Source: Paenibacillus borealis (GTDB taxonomy: Bacteria; Bacillota; Bacilli; Paenibacillales; Paenibacillaceae). Taken from it: 64,000 bases of DNA. Within the stretch, counting starts at the first letter, position 1. Every line of letters starts with the position of its first letter. Under the pieces are notes generated by a model that was given only the letters and a program-made list of their open reading frames with translations, was not told where the DNA came from and did no database searches. This document shows positions 9,330 through 17,814 of the stretch, piece by piece. The stretch lies in NCBI RefSeq assembly GCF_000758665.1, contig NZ_CP009285.1, forward strand, positions 5,766,001-5,830,000, written 5' to 3'. The translations under genes were made by a program, and so were the position numbers.

Positions 9330-10796
9330 ATGAGTCAAGACATTCAATTGAATAGTATCAAAAAAGGACCTCTTCTCTTCATCATGATTCTAGGCGCATT
9401 TATAGCGGTTCTAAATCAAACCATCATGAGTGTGGCGATTCCCGAGCTCATTACGGATTTCAATATTGCAGCGACCACCGCCCAGTGGCTGACAACAGGC
9501 TACATGCTGGTTAACGGTGTATTCATACCTGTGACGGCTTATCTCATGCAGCGTTTCACAACCCGCGAGCTTTTTCTTTCGGCGATGGCTGCGTTCCTTG
9601 CCGGATCTACTATATCCGGTATCGCTCCAGGTTTCGAAGTGCTATTAGCCGGGCGGCTGATCCAGGCGGCTGGAGCTGGTATTATCATGCCGCTACTCAT
9701 GAACGTTGTGCTTGCTGTTTTTCCAGAGGAGAAGCGGGGCGGGGCCATGGGATTAATTGGAGTTGCTATTATCTTTGCACCCGCCATCGGCCCAGCCTAT
9801 GCCGGATATATGCTAGACCATTATGAATGGCGCTCCTTGTTCTATGTAATAATTCCGTTTGCCGTAATCGTAATTATCATGGCCAGCTTATATTTGAAAA
9901 ATGTAACAGAGCGCACTCATCCAAAACTGGATATATCAGGAATAATCCTGTCAACTCTCGGATTCGGGTCATTATTATACGGATTCAGCAGAGCCGGCGC
10001 AATTGGCTGGACTAGCCGCGAGGTGCTGTTAACGATAATCACCGGTGTGATTTCCTTGGTTCTGTTCTCCATCAGCCAGTTGAGTAAAAGCAGCCCTCTG
10101 CTGGAGCTAAGAACATTCAAATACAATATGTTCACGCTGACAACAATTATTAATATTGTTGTGACCGTGGTCATGTATGCGGATATGATGCTACTGCCGA
10201 TCTATTTGCAGAACATGCGGCATTACTCGGCCTTCGATGCGGGTATCCTGATGCTGCCGGGCGCATTAATCATGGGGCTAATGATGCCGGTTGCAGGCAG
10301 ATTATTCGACCGGTACGGTGCCAAATGGCTGTCAGTCGCCGGTATTGCGATCACAGTCGTGACAACAATCAGCTTCACCTCATTAACAGATACTACAAGC
10401 TATACGTATCTTGTGCTAATGTCCACGGGCCGGCGGTTTGGAATGGCTCTGTTCCTCATGCCGATTACAACCGCCGGTCTTAATCAGCTGCCCTCGGCAC
10501 TGCATGCCCACGGTACCGCTATATCCAATACCGTCAAGCAGGTGGCTGGGGCCATTGGCACCGCGCTGCTAGTTTCGGTCCTTACCCATCAGGCGCAGAC
10601 TCACGCCATTAAGCTGGCTGCAGCAGGAACAATCAGTGATCCTGCACAATTGCTGCAGAAGGCTTCCATTGCAGGGATGAATGACGCCTATTTCATTGTC
10701 ATTATATTTGGATTAGCAGGACTGGCGTTATCCTTCTTCATTAGGAAGACGACCCAAGCTGATTCCTTGCAGATTCCCAGCCGTTCCAATGAATAA
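9330..10796 (+). CDS. DHA2-type MFS multidrug exporter (EmrB/QacA-like)
   Basis: Proton-driven exporter in the membrane with 488 residues and about 14 hydrophobic segments, the DHA2 family layout. Motifs seen include GRLIQAAGAGIIMPL in helix 4 and the antiporter motif-C-like FAPAIGPAYAGY in helix 5. The region GRRFGMALFLMPITTAGLN is also typical. It begins at ATG 9330 with AAAGGAG upstream and follows the SDR gene closely, so both are probably co-transcribed under MarR control. A bidirectional terminator follows at 10811. Confidence 0.93.
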   Translation: MSQDIQLNSIKKGPLLFIMILGAFIAVLNQTIMSVAIPELITDFNIAATTAQWLTTGYMLVNGVFIPVTAYLMQRFTTRELFLSAMAAFLAGSTISGIAPGFEVLLAGRLIQAAGAGIIMPLLMNVVLAVFPEEKRGGAMGLIGVAIIFAPAIGPAYAGYMLDHYEWRSLFYVIIPFAVIVIIMASLYLKNVTERTHPKLDISGIILSTLGFGSLLYGFSRAGAIGWTSREVLLTIITGVISLVLFSISQLSKSSPLLELRTFKYNMFTLTTIINIVVTVVMYADMMLLPIYLQNMRHYSAFDAGILMLPGALIMGLMMPVAGRLFDRYGAKWLSVAGIAITVVTTISFTSLTDTTSYTYLVLMSTGRRFGMALFLMPITTAGLNQLPSALHAHGTAISNTVKQVAGAIGTALLVSVLTHQAQTHAIKLAAAGTISDPAQLLQKASIAGMNDAYFIVIIFGLAGLALSFFIRKTTQADSLQIPSRSNE

Positions 10797-10810
10797 TTCA
10801 AATAAATGAA

Positions 10811-10853
10811 AAGAGACTACATCCTCAGCAGTTGAGCGAAGGTGTAGTCTTTT
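10811..10853. terminator. Bidirectional rho-independent terminator
   Basis: GACTACA (10815-10821) pairs with TGTAGTC (10843-10849), with CCT/AGG and CTCA/TGAG pairing inside. AAAAGA precedes and TCTTTT follows, so it can stop the exporter operon on the plus strand and the DUF2264 operon on the minus strand. Confidence 0.85.
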
Positions 10854-10857
10854 ATTG

Positions 10858-12753
10858 CTATAGTAGCGATATCATAATTTCCGTTCCGCCCGTAGTTTGA
10901 ACCATGATGCCATCCTCAGCAAAAGTAACCTGCAGCAAGGACTCGGGAGATTGCTCCAGAATATTACCGACTCCGTTCACCTGCCGGGCTGAAGAATCAG
11001 CCGAAGGATCACCGTAGACAGCCGAAGCCAGCCAGTGAATTCCGGGCTCAAGCGTAGCTGTCAATGTGGGCAGTACTGTCCGGGGACGAAGCACGTTCGT
11101 GTTGGCATTGGGCCAGATCAGCTCTGCCTTTCCGTAACCCATCAGTCCCTTGATTCCGCTGGTTCCCCAGGCTGTAGATACTGCTATGCCCGAGTTGTCG
11201 GTCTGCTGCGCAAGCTCCGTTTCCTGGCCCAGGGCGAAGCCGCCTTCTGCGGCGTCCAGTGCACGGCCTGTCTCAATCCGGTGAATCCGGATATGCCAGG
11301 GAAGCCCGGCTACCACCCAGGTACGGACTTCCACATTAGCCCATGGCTTCCAGACCGACCGCAGGACGTTGTCCGTGATCTCGGATTCCAGATTCCGGCG
11401 CCGTACGCGGTACAGATTGTCCCCGCCTTCACTGAGCGCAAGCATGGAGTCGAATGCTCCCTGCGACAGTCCCCACTCGGAACGGGGTACGCTGAACCCG
11501 AAGCCTGTGGAATAGACGAATTTCTCGTATTTGGCCGAGGTATGGGTATGTTCATTCGTGTACAGGTGGCCGCTGTTGAAGGCCGCCACATGACCGGAGG
11601 CCGGCGTGCGCACCAGGACAAGATGTGCAGGCTTCTGGACCATTACTGCCGGAATTTCCGGCAGCGGCAGCTCCTCTTCACTCCAGAAAGGATGCTCTGC
11701 GCCAAGAGCCAGCGGCAGGAAGGTCTTCAGCGCCCAGTAAGGTGAGCCGGGCGCATTATAATTCTCCGCCATGACCAGATTCGGATACGTGTATCCGATG
11801 GTCAATACGCCAGCCGCATCAAAGATCGGCTGGCTGAACCACCAGCGCAGATTGCGCAGAACAATGCCTTTCACCACACCGGCAGGGAAGCCTTCAACAT
11901 CCGCATATGCCAAGGCACTCCAGAACGCTGATTGGGCAAAGCGGTAAGCCAGGCTGCGTCCGTAAGGAAGCGCGGAGCCATCCGGGGCGAACCAGCCCAG
12001 GAATTCAGCGGCGAACAGCCGGGCGCGTTCTTTGAACAATCGGGAACGTTCTGGGTCCTCCTGCTCCATCAGCTTGGCATACAGCAGCGAATAGTAATGA
12101 ATCGCAAACGGCCCATAATAATCACTGTGCCCGTCAACACCATCGCTGTACCAGCCCTCGCCCAGATAGAATGCATCCATCCGCTGCAGATTGTTCTCCA
12201 GCTGCACCGCATCATAGGGGCGGCCGATGGTGCGGAACCCGACATTAACGAGTACATTGAAGAAAAGCCAGTTGCAGTCATAGCAGGGATGGGAGTTAAT
12301 CTGATTCAGCCAGTTGTACAGGTGATCCTGCTCCTGAGGAGCAAGCGGTGACCAGATCTGCTCCGGAACCGCTGCAAGCGCGAAGCCGAAGGCCGCCATC
12401 TCAACCAGACGCTGGTCGTAATCCCGTACATCTCCCCAATATTCATCATGGGCAGGGTCGGTGCCATGCCGGATGCCATTCAGCACGATGTCTAGGATTC
12501 CGCTGTTTCCGCCTCCAATGAGCAAGGGAATCAGCCCCCACAGCACCCGGGAAAAACCCTCCATTCCGGCAGTTGCTGCCGGATAACTCGCTCCGCTTCT
12601 GCCGATCTCCAGTCTTGCGCCGCCTTTGCTGTAGAGCGGGCGCAGCGGACCTGTAAGCTGTTCAAGCGCGGTCACCAGGTCCTCCCGCGTCCTCAGCGGA
12701 TTGTCTGCAATCCGCGAGGATAATATTTCTGATGCTGCCTTCCCGTTAGTCAT
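10858..12753 (-). CDS. DUF2264 domain protein, long form
   Basis: A 631-residue protein with an N-terminal DUF2264 domain (about 1-370), probably an alpha/alpha-barrel, recognised from MEGFSRVLWGLIPLL, NWLLFNVLVNVGFR, the GDGWYSDGVDGHSDYY-like loop and GRSLAYRFAQ. The remaining 260 residues are beta-rich and resemble the C-terminal sheet domains of polysaccharide lyases and heparinase-like enzymes. No biochemical function is established for the family; it recurs with uronate-releasing enzymes. There is no signal peptide, so it should be cytoplasmic. The start overlaps the end of the GH88 gene context: its GGGGG site touches the upstream stop codon, which suggests translational coupling. An ATG one codon upstream (12756) is possible. 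Confidence 0.85.
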   Translation of the reverse strand: MTNGKAASEILSSRIADNPLRTREDLVTALEQLTGPLRPLYSKGGARLEIGRSGASYPAATAGMEGFSRVLWGLIPLLIGGGNSGILDIVLNGIRHGTDPAHDEYWGDVRDYDQRLVEMAAFGFALAAVPEQIWSPLAPQEQDHLYNWLNQINSHPCYDCNWLFFNVLVNVGFRTIGRPYDAVQLENNLQRMDAFYLGEGWYSDGVDGHSDYYGPFAIHYYSLLYAKLMEQEDPERSRLFKERARLFAAEFLGWFAPDGSALPYGRSLAYRFAQSAFWSALAYADVEGFPAGVVKGIVLRNLRWWFSQPIFDAAGVLTIGYTYPNLVMAENYNAPGSPYWALKTFLPLALGAEHPFWSEEELPLPEIPAVMVQKPAHLVLVRTPASGHVAAFNSGHLYTNEHTHTSAKYEKFVYSTGFGFSVPRSEWGLSQGAFDSMLALSEGGDNLYRVRRRNLESEITDNVLRSVWKPWANVEVRTWVVAGLPWHIRIHRIETGRALDAAEGGFALGQETELAQQTDNSGIAVSTAWGTSGIKGLMGYGKAELIWPNANTNVLRPRTVLPTLTATLEPGIHWLASAVYGDPSADSSARQVNGVGNILEQSPESLLQVTFAEDGIMVQTTGGTEIMISLL

Positions 12754-12762
12754 CATATCCCC

Positions 12763-13899
12763 CTACTCCCAGTAGAACGGGCCGGCTTCTTTGATCCGCG
12801 CCAGTGCTTCAACATAGAAGAAATCACCATAGATCAGCGGAACATCGATATTCCGGTTCTCCGGGTAGTTGCTTGTACCGTGAAGCAACAGCCCTTCTTC
12901 CTCCGCATTGTCCCATGTTCCATAATTCCGGTAGAGGGATTCCGTAATTCTGAGTGCGCCGTTCCGGTATACATGCGCCTCCGCTTCATCCACCTGGCTG
13001 GCCAGCAGCAGCAGGCCGCTCGCCGCGCAGGAACCGGCGGAGCTATCACGAATTTCGCCGATTTCACCGGGAGCCCGGAAGTCCCAGTGCGGAACCTGAT
13101 CCTCCGGCAGACGGGTCAGGAAGAAATGGGCCACCTGCTTGGAGGCATTGAGGTAGCTCTGCTTGCCTGTATGATGATAGGCCAGCGACAACCCGTAGAG
13201 TGCCCAAGCCGCGCCGCGCGACCAGGCGGACTCCGGTGCATAACCCTGTCCGCCGCGCTTCTCAACCACTTCGCCCGTCTCCGGGTTGAAGTTGACAATG
13301 TGATAGACGGAGCCGTCCGGCCGGATGAAATGCTCCAGTACCGTGTCCATATGCGCCTCGGCGATATGCCGGTAACGCGGATCTCCCGTTACTTCGGAAG
13401 CCCAGAAGAGCAGGCTGGTATTCATGCTGCAGTCGATAATAGCGACCCCGCTGTTGTCCTCGCCTTCTCTCCATGGATTCCAGGCGCGGATATAGCGGCC
13501 TTTGAGATTGAAGCGGGCGGCCAGATAGTTGGCAGCCTTAAGCGCCCGGACCCGTGATTCCTCTGTGCCCGTGAGCTTGTAGTTGGCTACGCTGGTCAGC
13601 AGCCACATGAAGCCTAAGTCATGATCCAGCTTCACATAACCATCCAGCACCTCATCCAGCCGCTGCTCGCAGCGCTCGGCAATATCCTTCAGACTCTCGT
13701 CACCGCTCACGGCATAGAGCTGCCAGAGCATGCCCGGCCAGAAGCCGGCTGTCCACCAGCTCGGTGTCTCCAGTACGTACTTGCCGCCTTGGCTGGCATG
13801 GGGGAATTCGGCACCGATTCTCAAGCTGTTTGCTAGCGTTTTCTCCAGTGCTTTGCTCCAAGCCTCATCTACCCAAGCCTGCTGTATTGTTCCACTCAT
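12763..13899 (-). CDS. GH88 unsaturated glucuronyl hydrolase
   Basis: Cleaves the delta-4,5-unsaturated uronic acid left at the non-reducing end by polysaccharide lyases, via vinyl-ether hydration. At 378 residues it matches the characterised Bacillus UGL enzyme in length. The two key acids are found in the expected contexts: Asp94 in KLDHDLGFMW and Asp156 in AIIDCSMNTSLLF. The substrate-site motif GQGYAPESAWSRGAAW and DSSAGSCAASGLLLL are also present. Being cytoplasmic (no signal peptide), it should act on imported disaccharides. It is the first gene of a two-gene operon with the long DUF2264 gene; a large repeat-filled gap lies upstream. Confidence 0.93.
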   Translation of the reverse strand: MSGTIQQAWVDEAWSKALEKTLANSLRIGAEFPHASQGGKYVLETPSWWTAGFWPGMLWQLYAVSGDESLKDIAERCEQRLDEVLDGYVKLDHDLGFMWLLTSVANYKLTGTEESRVRALKAANYLAARFNLKGRYIRAWNPWREGEDNSGVAIIDCSMNTSLLFWASEVTGDPRYRHIAEAHMDTVLEHFIRPDGSVYHIVNFNPETGEVVEKRGGQGYAPESAWSRGAAWALYGLSLAYHHTGKQSYLNASKQVAHFFLTRLPEDQVPHWDFRAPGEIGEIRDSSAGSCAASGLLLLASQVDEAEAHVYRNGALRITESLYRNYGTWDNAEEEGLLLHGTSNYPENRNIDVPLIYGDFFYVEALARIKEAGPFYWE

Positions 13900-14005
13900 C
13901 TAAATCCCGCCTTTGTTTGAATTTATTTGCTTATCTATTTAAGCTGATCGAAAGATATCTGCACAAGAATTAGCTTTCACCACGCCAAATCCGGCAATTC
14001 CGGGG

Positions 14006-14145
14006 GCTTCCGGCGGCGGGCGCCGCTGCTTCCGGGCGGCGGGCGCCGCAGCTTCCGGGCGGCGTGCGTCGCAGCTTTCCGGGCAGCGTGCGCCGCAGCT
14101 TCCGGGCGGCGGGCGCAGCAGCTTCCAAGCGGCTTTCCCGGCGCT
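14006..14145 (+). repeat. GC-rich 23-nt tandem repeat, about six units
   Basis: Units start with GCTTCC and contain GGGCGGC and GGCGCCGCA-like text, with a period of 22-24 nt from 14006 to about 14145. The first five units are close matches and the last is degenerate. It lies between the GH88 and heparinase-like genes directly before palindrome array A. GC content is far above the surroundings. Open frames across it are artefacts of the repeat. Confidence 0.85.
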
Positions 14146-14190
14146 GCTATTGCCGCAGAAGTTCCGGGTTCCCCGACCATTGTGAAATCC

Positions 14191-14415
14191 TGCATAAAAT
14201 ACAACATTTTCCTCCAAAAGCCGACCCGAATCCAAAATTGTTGTACAAAAGGCAACATTTCTCCTCATTCAAGCCGTTTAATGGAACAATTGTTGTATTT
14301 CATACAACAATTCTCCTGCACATCCCGATATAACAGTACCTAAGTTGTATTTCATACAACAATCCTCCCGCACATCCCGATATATCTGCATCCGAATTGT
14401 ATTTCATACAACACT
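14191..14415. repeat. Palindrome array A (about 52-nt period, five units)
   Basis: Five palindromic cores are centred near 14198, 14248, 14300, 14352 and 14404, a period of about 52 nt. The best core is TTGTTGTAT-TTC-ATACAACAA (14290-14310, perfect 9-bp arms); the next is GTTGTAT-TTC-ATACAAC (14344-14360). Spacers share a pyrimidine-rich start and CACATCCCGATAT. The first two units resemble the first two units of array B (43301-43470) in the same order. The rest of the gap between the GH88 and heparinase genes (13900-14562) holds the GC-rich tandem repeat and no credible gene. Confidence 0.85.
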
Positions 14416-14562
14416 TTACCGGATTTCGTCTGAACACCAGCGATGGACCGGCCGCTTTGTTGGCATCAACCATCGTCTTCTATGCGGGTTATATCCCCCA
14501 GCAGAGAAGCGGTATCCGCAGCGGATGCGGATACCTGGAATTGCGGCCGCTTAATTCAATGT

Positions 14563-16374
14563 TCACAGAAATTGAAAAGTGAATGCTAATGTGCCCTCCG
14601 CCCCGGGCTGAAGAACATGGAAGTCCAGACTGTGCCACAGTGTCTCCTGGCCATAATGATCCCGGTACACATGCGCGGTAATCTCCGGCTGGACTGCCTC
14701 CGGATCATAAGTGACCTCAACGCCGAGGCCCGTAGTGCCCGGCAGCAGTACGCTGCCCGGGTGAAGGAGCTTAGGCCTGCGCCAGGTTACAAACCGCTCC
14801 GTCCAGCTCGCCGGAGCTTCCTCGTACCGGTAACGGTCTGTCAATTCAAGACGGGGCAGCTCCTCTTTGTGCCATACCAGCGAACGCACTAAGGACTGCA
14901 GTCCTGGCACCGGATAAGCCTGTGCCATCTCCAGTGTCAGCTCATCCTTCTCCGCCGCCGCAGATGCATGCAGCACTGCGGCGCTGAACTCCCGGCCGGC
15001 ACCCTGGTACTGCCCGTTAATGACCGGCACCGAATGGCCCTGCGATCCATTGCAGTCATAGCTGTAACGGCCGGCACCGAAGTAGTCAGCGGTATATTCT
15101 CCGCTGCCCAGATCGGAAGCGTAGATCTCTCCCCGGCCGCTTAGAATGAAGTGGCCCAGATCATTATGATTATGCGGCTCATCATTGTGGCCGGCTTTGG
15201 CGGCGAACCCGAAGGCCCCTGCTGCCGGCACATGACGCGAGAGCAGCCAGGCGGCATCGGGAAGATAGCAGCTGGCAGCTTCCCACGCCTCATTCTCCCG
15301 GCCGGCTCTGGTCCAGATCAGATTGCGCAGCGCCGGTGCGAAGCGGCTGCAGTGATCGTCGGTGAACGGCGCGCGCAGAGCGGACGGAGGCCGCAAGACA
15401 TCCGCATAGGCATCCGCCAGATAATGGGACAGGCCCATGTGTACACGTACCTGAGGCACCGAATCCGAGAAATTGGCGACATGACTTTCGTCAATGAAGC
15501 ATTGTTGCTGGAAACGGGCGATCTGCGATACCTTCTCCTGCTTGAACCAGTCCAATCGGCCTCCGGTGCTTGTCCGGAGCAGATCACTATAATAAGTGAA
15601 ATAGCCAAAGCCATAATTCCAGTAGCCCAGCCCCTCCAGACAAGCGCCGTCCTCCCCGAAGCCTTCCAGATAATAGTTCATGCTGCTCTCTGTCTTCATT
15701 AGAATATCCGTTAGCATGGCTGCGTCCTTCACCAGCAGCAGCGCAGCTCCCCCGATGGAGCCCGCGCAGACTGCCGCCCAATTATGGCGTGATGTCTCCC
15801 AGAAATATGGACCCTGCTCAAGAAAAGGCCGGAAAATTCTGCGCTCTACCTCATACCGTATCCGGGACTGCAGCAGCAGCGGAAGCCGGTCCCCCAGCAG
15901 AAGGGATACTTCACTTAAGGTAAATCCCGTCTCGGAGGAGAACAGGTCAATATGCCGGCTGATCTCAGCAGCATCATGTTCTGCGGGAAGATGGGCCGGA
16001 AGACACCAGGTGTACTCATCACATATGACCCAGAGGATATCCTCCAGCTTCTCCAGAAACTCCGCACGATCCGGCTCCAGCAAGCTTAGAAATGCATAGG
16101 TATTCAGTCTTCTTCTCCGTTCGAAATAGACCCGTTCATATTCCAGTCTCGAACCGGTACGCGCAAAAATAGAAAATAGCGTGTACGTCAGCGCGGATAT
16201 AGGCTGACCCTCCAGCCGTTGCGCCTCTGCGCGAATCTCGCTAATATCTGCCTTTAACACTCCGGATGACAGCGCCCGGGTCCAAAAAGCAGCCGAATCT
16301 CCCTGCGGATAATACAAGCTCCAATCAGCCGGTTTCATGTCCTCCACAATACCGGCAAGCTCCTGTCTGTTCAT
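14563..16374 (-). CDS. Heparinase II/III-like protein
   Basis: A 603-residue protein with the heparinase II/III layout: an N-terminal alpha/alpha-toroid (about 20-370; motif TSRHNWAAVCAGSIGGAAL) and a C-terminal antiparallel beta domain starting near GHNDEPHNHNDLGHFIL, whose His/Asn cluster is the family hallmark. Family members are lyases on uronate polysaccharides such as heparin or alginate oligomers; the exact substrate is not evident. No signal peptide is seen, so it probably acts inside on imported oligomers and yields unsaturated uronates for the GH88 enzyme next door. ATG 16374 is 11 nt after GGAGG; GTG 16380 is 5 nt after it and equally possible. It is second in an operon after the short DUF2264 gene. 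Confidence 0.85.
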   Translation of the reverse strand: MNRQELAGIVEDMKPADWSLYYPQGDSAAFWTRALSSGVLKADISEIRAEAQRLEGQPISALTYTLFSIFARTGSRLEYERVYFERRRRLNTYAFLSLLEPDRAEFLEKLEDILWVICDEYTWCLPAHLPAEHDAAEISRHIDLFSSETGFTLSEVSLLLGDRLPLLLQSRIRYEVERRIFRPFLEQGPYFWETSRHNWAAVCAGSIGGAALLLVKDAAMLTDILMKTESSMNYYLEGFGEDGACLEGLGYWNYGFGYFTYYSDLLRTSTGGRLDWFKQEKVSQIARFQQQCFIDESHVANFSDSVPQVRVHMGLSHYLADAYADVLRPPSALRAPFTDDHCSRFAPALRNLIWTRAGRENEAWEAASCYLPDAAWLLSRHVPAAGAFGFAAKAGHNDEPHNHNDLGHFILSGRGEIYASDLGSGEYTADYFGAGRYSYDCNGSQGHSVPVINGQYQGAGREFSAAVLHASAAAEKDELTLEMAQAYPVPGLQSLVRSLVWHKEELPRLELTDRYRYEEAPASWTERFVTWRRPKLLHPGSVLLPGTTGLGVEVTYDPEAVQPEITAHVYRDHYGQETLWHSLDFHVLQPGAEGTLAFTFQFL

Positions 16375-16450
16375 GCCCACTTCTTCCTCCTTATCAGTGC
16401 CCATCTGATTCGTGCTGTACTTCATTCTCGCTATAGCGGCGGAACACCCG

Positions 16451-17593
16451 CTATTCCAGCGCGTGATCCCGCATAACATTCTCACCGTCTGCTATTCTTA
16501 GCGCAGTCCATTTCAGCTCTTCGCCCGCCCAGAAGGGGTCGGACGGAAGCAGCCCGAGCGGAAGGAATACCGCAGCGCATAAATAGAGGCTGCCCGTATT
16601 GATATAGCTCTCGGCCAGCTCCGGCTGATAGCCGTAGATCCCCGGACGCAGCCAGCCGTTCTCATCCAGCGTGCCCGGATAACTCATAATCCGGCTGATC
16701 ACTGCTGTCAAAGCACAGCGTACCTGTGCCGGAGGCAGCGCCTCCTCCAGGAAATGCTGCAGCGCTGCCTGCGACAGCAGCTGAAACGCGCCGAAACGGT
16801 ACACAATCGAGCGCCCGAGGAACGGATAGGTGCCGTCCGGGGCAATGCTCCGTTCGAGCACTGATGCATATCGCTGCGCCCGTTCCATAATCAGCGGCTT
16901 AAGTGCAGCATATTGCACCGATTCCTGTTCAAACAGGGCCACGACATCAACCAGCATCGGCTGAATCACAAAGCTGTTGTAATAATCCCAATGAAAATCC
17001 TTGCCGTCCCCGTAGACCCCATCACCCTTGTACCAGTCCATGAACATATGAACCGCATAACCGACACGCATCCGGTCATAGTCAGGATCGCCCAGTATAT
17101 ACAAAGCCGCTTCCACCATTGCACTGAACAGCAGCCAGTTGCTGCCGCTTGGAGCGGTCCGGCGTGTCTGCTTCAACGCGGTTATTAAATTGCCTTTGAC
17201 CCGCTCAGTCAGCTGACCTGTAATTGCTTTCGGTGCGCGCACCAGCGCATGGGCCAGAAAGGCTGCATCTACCAGCGGCTGGCCTTCCGTCTTGAACTCC
17301 ATATAGTCAGGCGACTGCGGATCGGCTGCTGCATCAATAGCTTCCAGCATCAGCCCGGCGTAACGGACTCTAAGCTGTTCTTCTTCGCCTTCAAGTCCCT
17401 CAAGCTCCAGCCATGGAGCCATTCCGCAGGCCAGTCTCGCAAAAGCCTCCAGATGGGCAAACTGACTCCGGTCACTATGAAACTCTGTTGGCAGCTGTTC
17501 TTTCAGTTTCCGCTTGGCCAATGCCTCCAGCACGGGTCCCCCGATCAGCAGCATCGTATCCAGCCAGTATTTACGCTGTTCCTTCCCATTCAT
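16451..17593 (-). CDS. DUF2264 domain protein, short form
   Basis: A 380-residue single-domain DUF2264 protein. It shares with the longer protein at 10858 the motifs SGSNWLLFSAMVEAAL, GDGVYGDGKDFHWDYYN and GRSIVYRFGAFQLLSQAAL. It is probably an alpha/alpha-barrel related to polysaccharide-lyase and unsaturated-uronyl-hydrolase folds, but its reaction is not established. ATG 17593 is chosen because GGGTGG lies 8 nt upstream; a GTG four codons earlier lacks a site. It leads the operon with the heparinase-like gene, is divergent from the AraC regulator at 17815, and has a structured repeat in its upstream region. Confidence 0.85.
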   Translation of the reverse strand: MNGKEQRKYWLDTMLLIGGPVLEALAKRKLKEQLPTEFHSDRSQFAHLEAFARLACGMAPWLELEGLEGEEEQLRVRYAGLMLEAIDAAADPQSPDYMEFKTEGQPLVDAAFLAHALVRAPKAITGQLTERVKGNLITALKQTRRTAPSGSNWLLFSAMVEAALYILGDPDYDRMRVGYAVHMFMDWYKGDGVYGDGKDFHWDYYNSFVIQPMLVDVVALFEQESVQYAALKPLIMERAQRYASVLERSIAPDGTYPFLGRSIVYRFGAFQLLSQAALQHFLEEALPPAQVRCALTAVISRIMSYPGTLDENGWLRPGIYGYQPELAESYINTGSLYLCAAVFLPLGLLPSDPFWAGEELKWTALRIADGENVMRDHALE

Positions 17594-17700
17594 CCACAAT
17601 TCCACCCTTTCAGGTATTCTTCTTCTCTAGTTTAGTGTGGTATTATTGCAATGTCTTTGCGAATAATGATGTTTTATTGCGTTTATTGCGATCACTAAGT

Positions 17701-17795
17701 GAAAATGGCTTTGCCGTCCTTTAATAGAACGCGGTATCGTTTCAGCGAGAAATAGAAGAATAATGATAGCGCGAAACATATAAATTCTTATATTT
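17701..17795 (+). repeat. Two-hairpin intergenic structured repeat, copy 2
   Basis: Closely similar to 2962-3053. It keeps the first hairpin (GAAA/TTTC ends, CCG/CGG) and the block CGTTTCAGCGAGAAATAGAAG. It also keeps the second hairpin, in which AAATAGAAGAAT pairs with ATTCTTATATTT with one mismatch. It ends at the ribosome site of the AraC gene, so the transcript leader of that gene would carry it. In copy 1 the same element precedes a YesN-type gene with an AraC domain. Confidence 0.75.
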
Positions 17796-17814
17796 GGAGA
17801 AAGGGGCAATCCCT

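Noticed and set aside
14191..14415. Palindrome arrays as CRISPR
   Set aside because: Spacers are similar to each other within an array, repeats are degenerate and short, and no cas gene is present.
13939..14582. Several overlapping 60-110 codon frames on both strands
   Set aside because: They arise from the GC-rich tandem repeat and array A; the repeated peptides have no gene start and run into stops.
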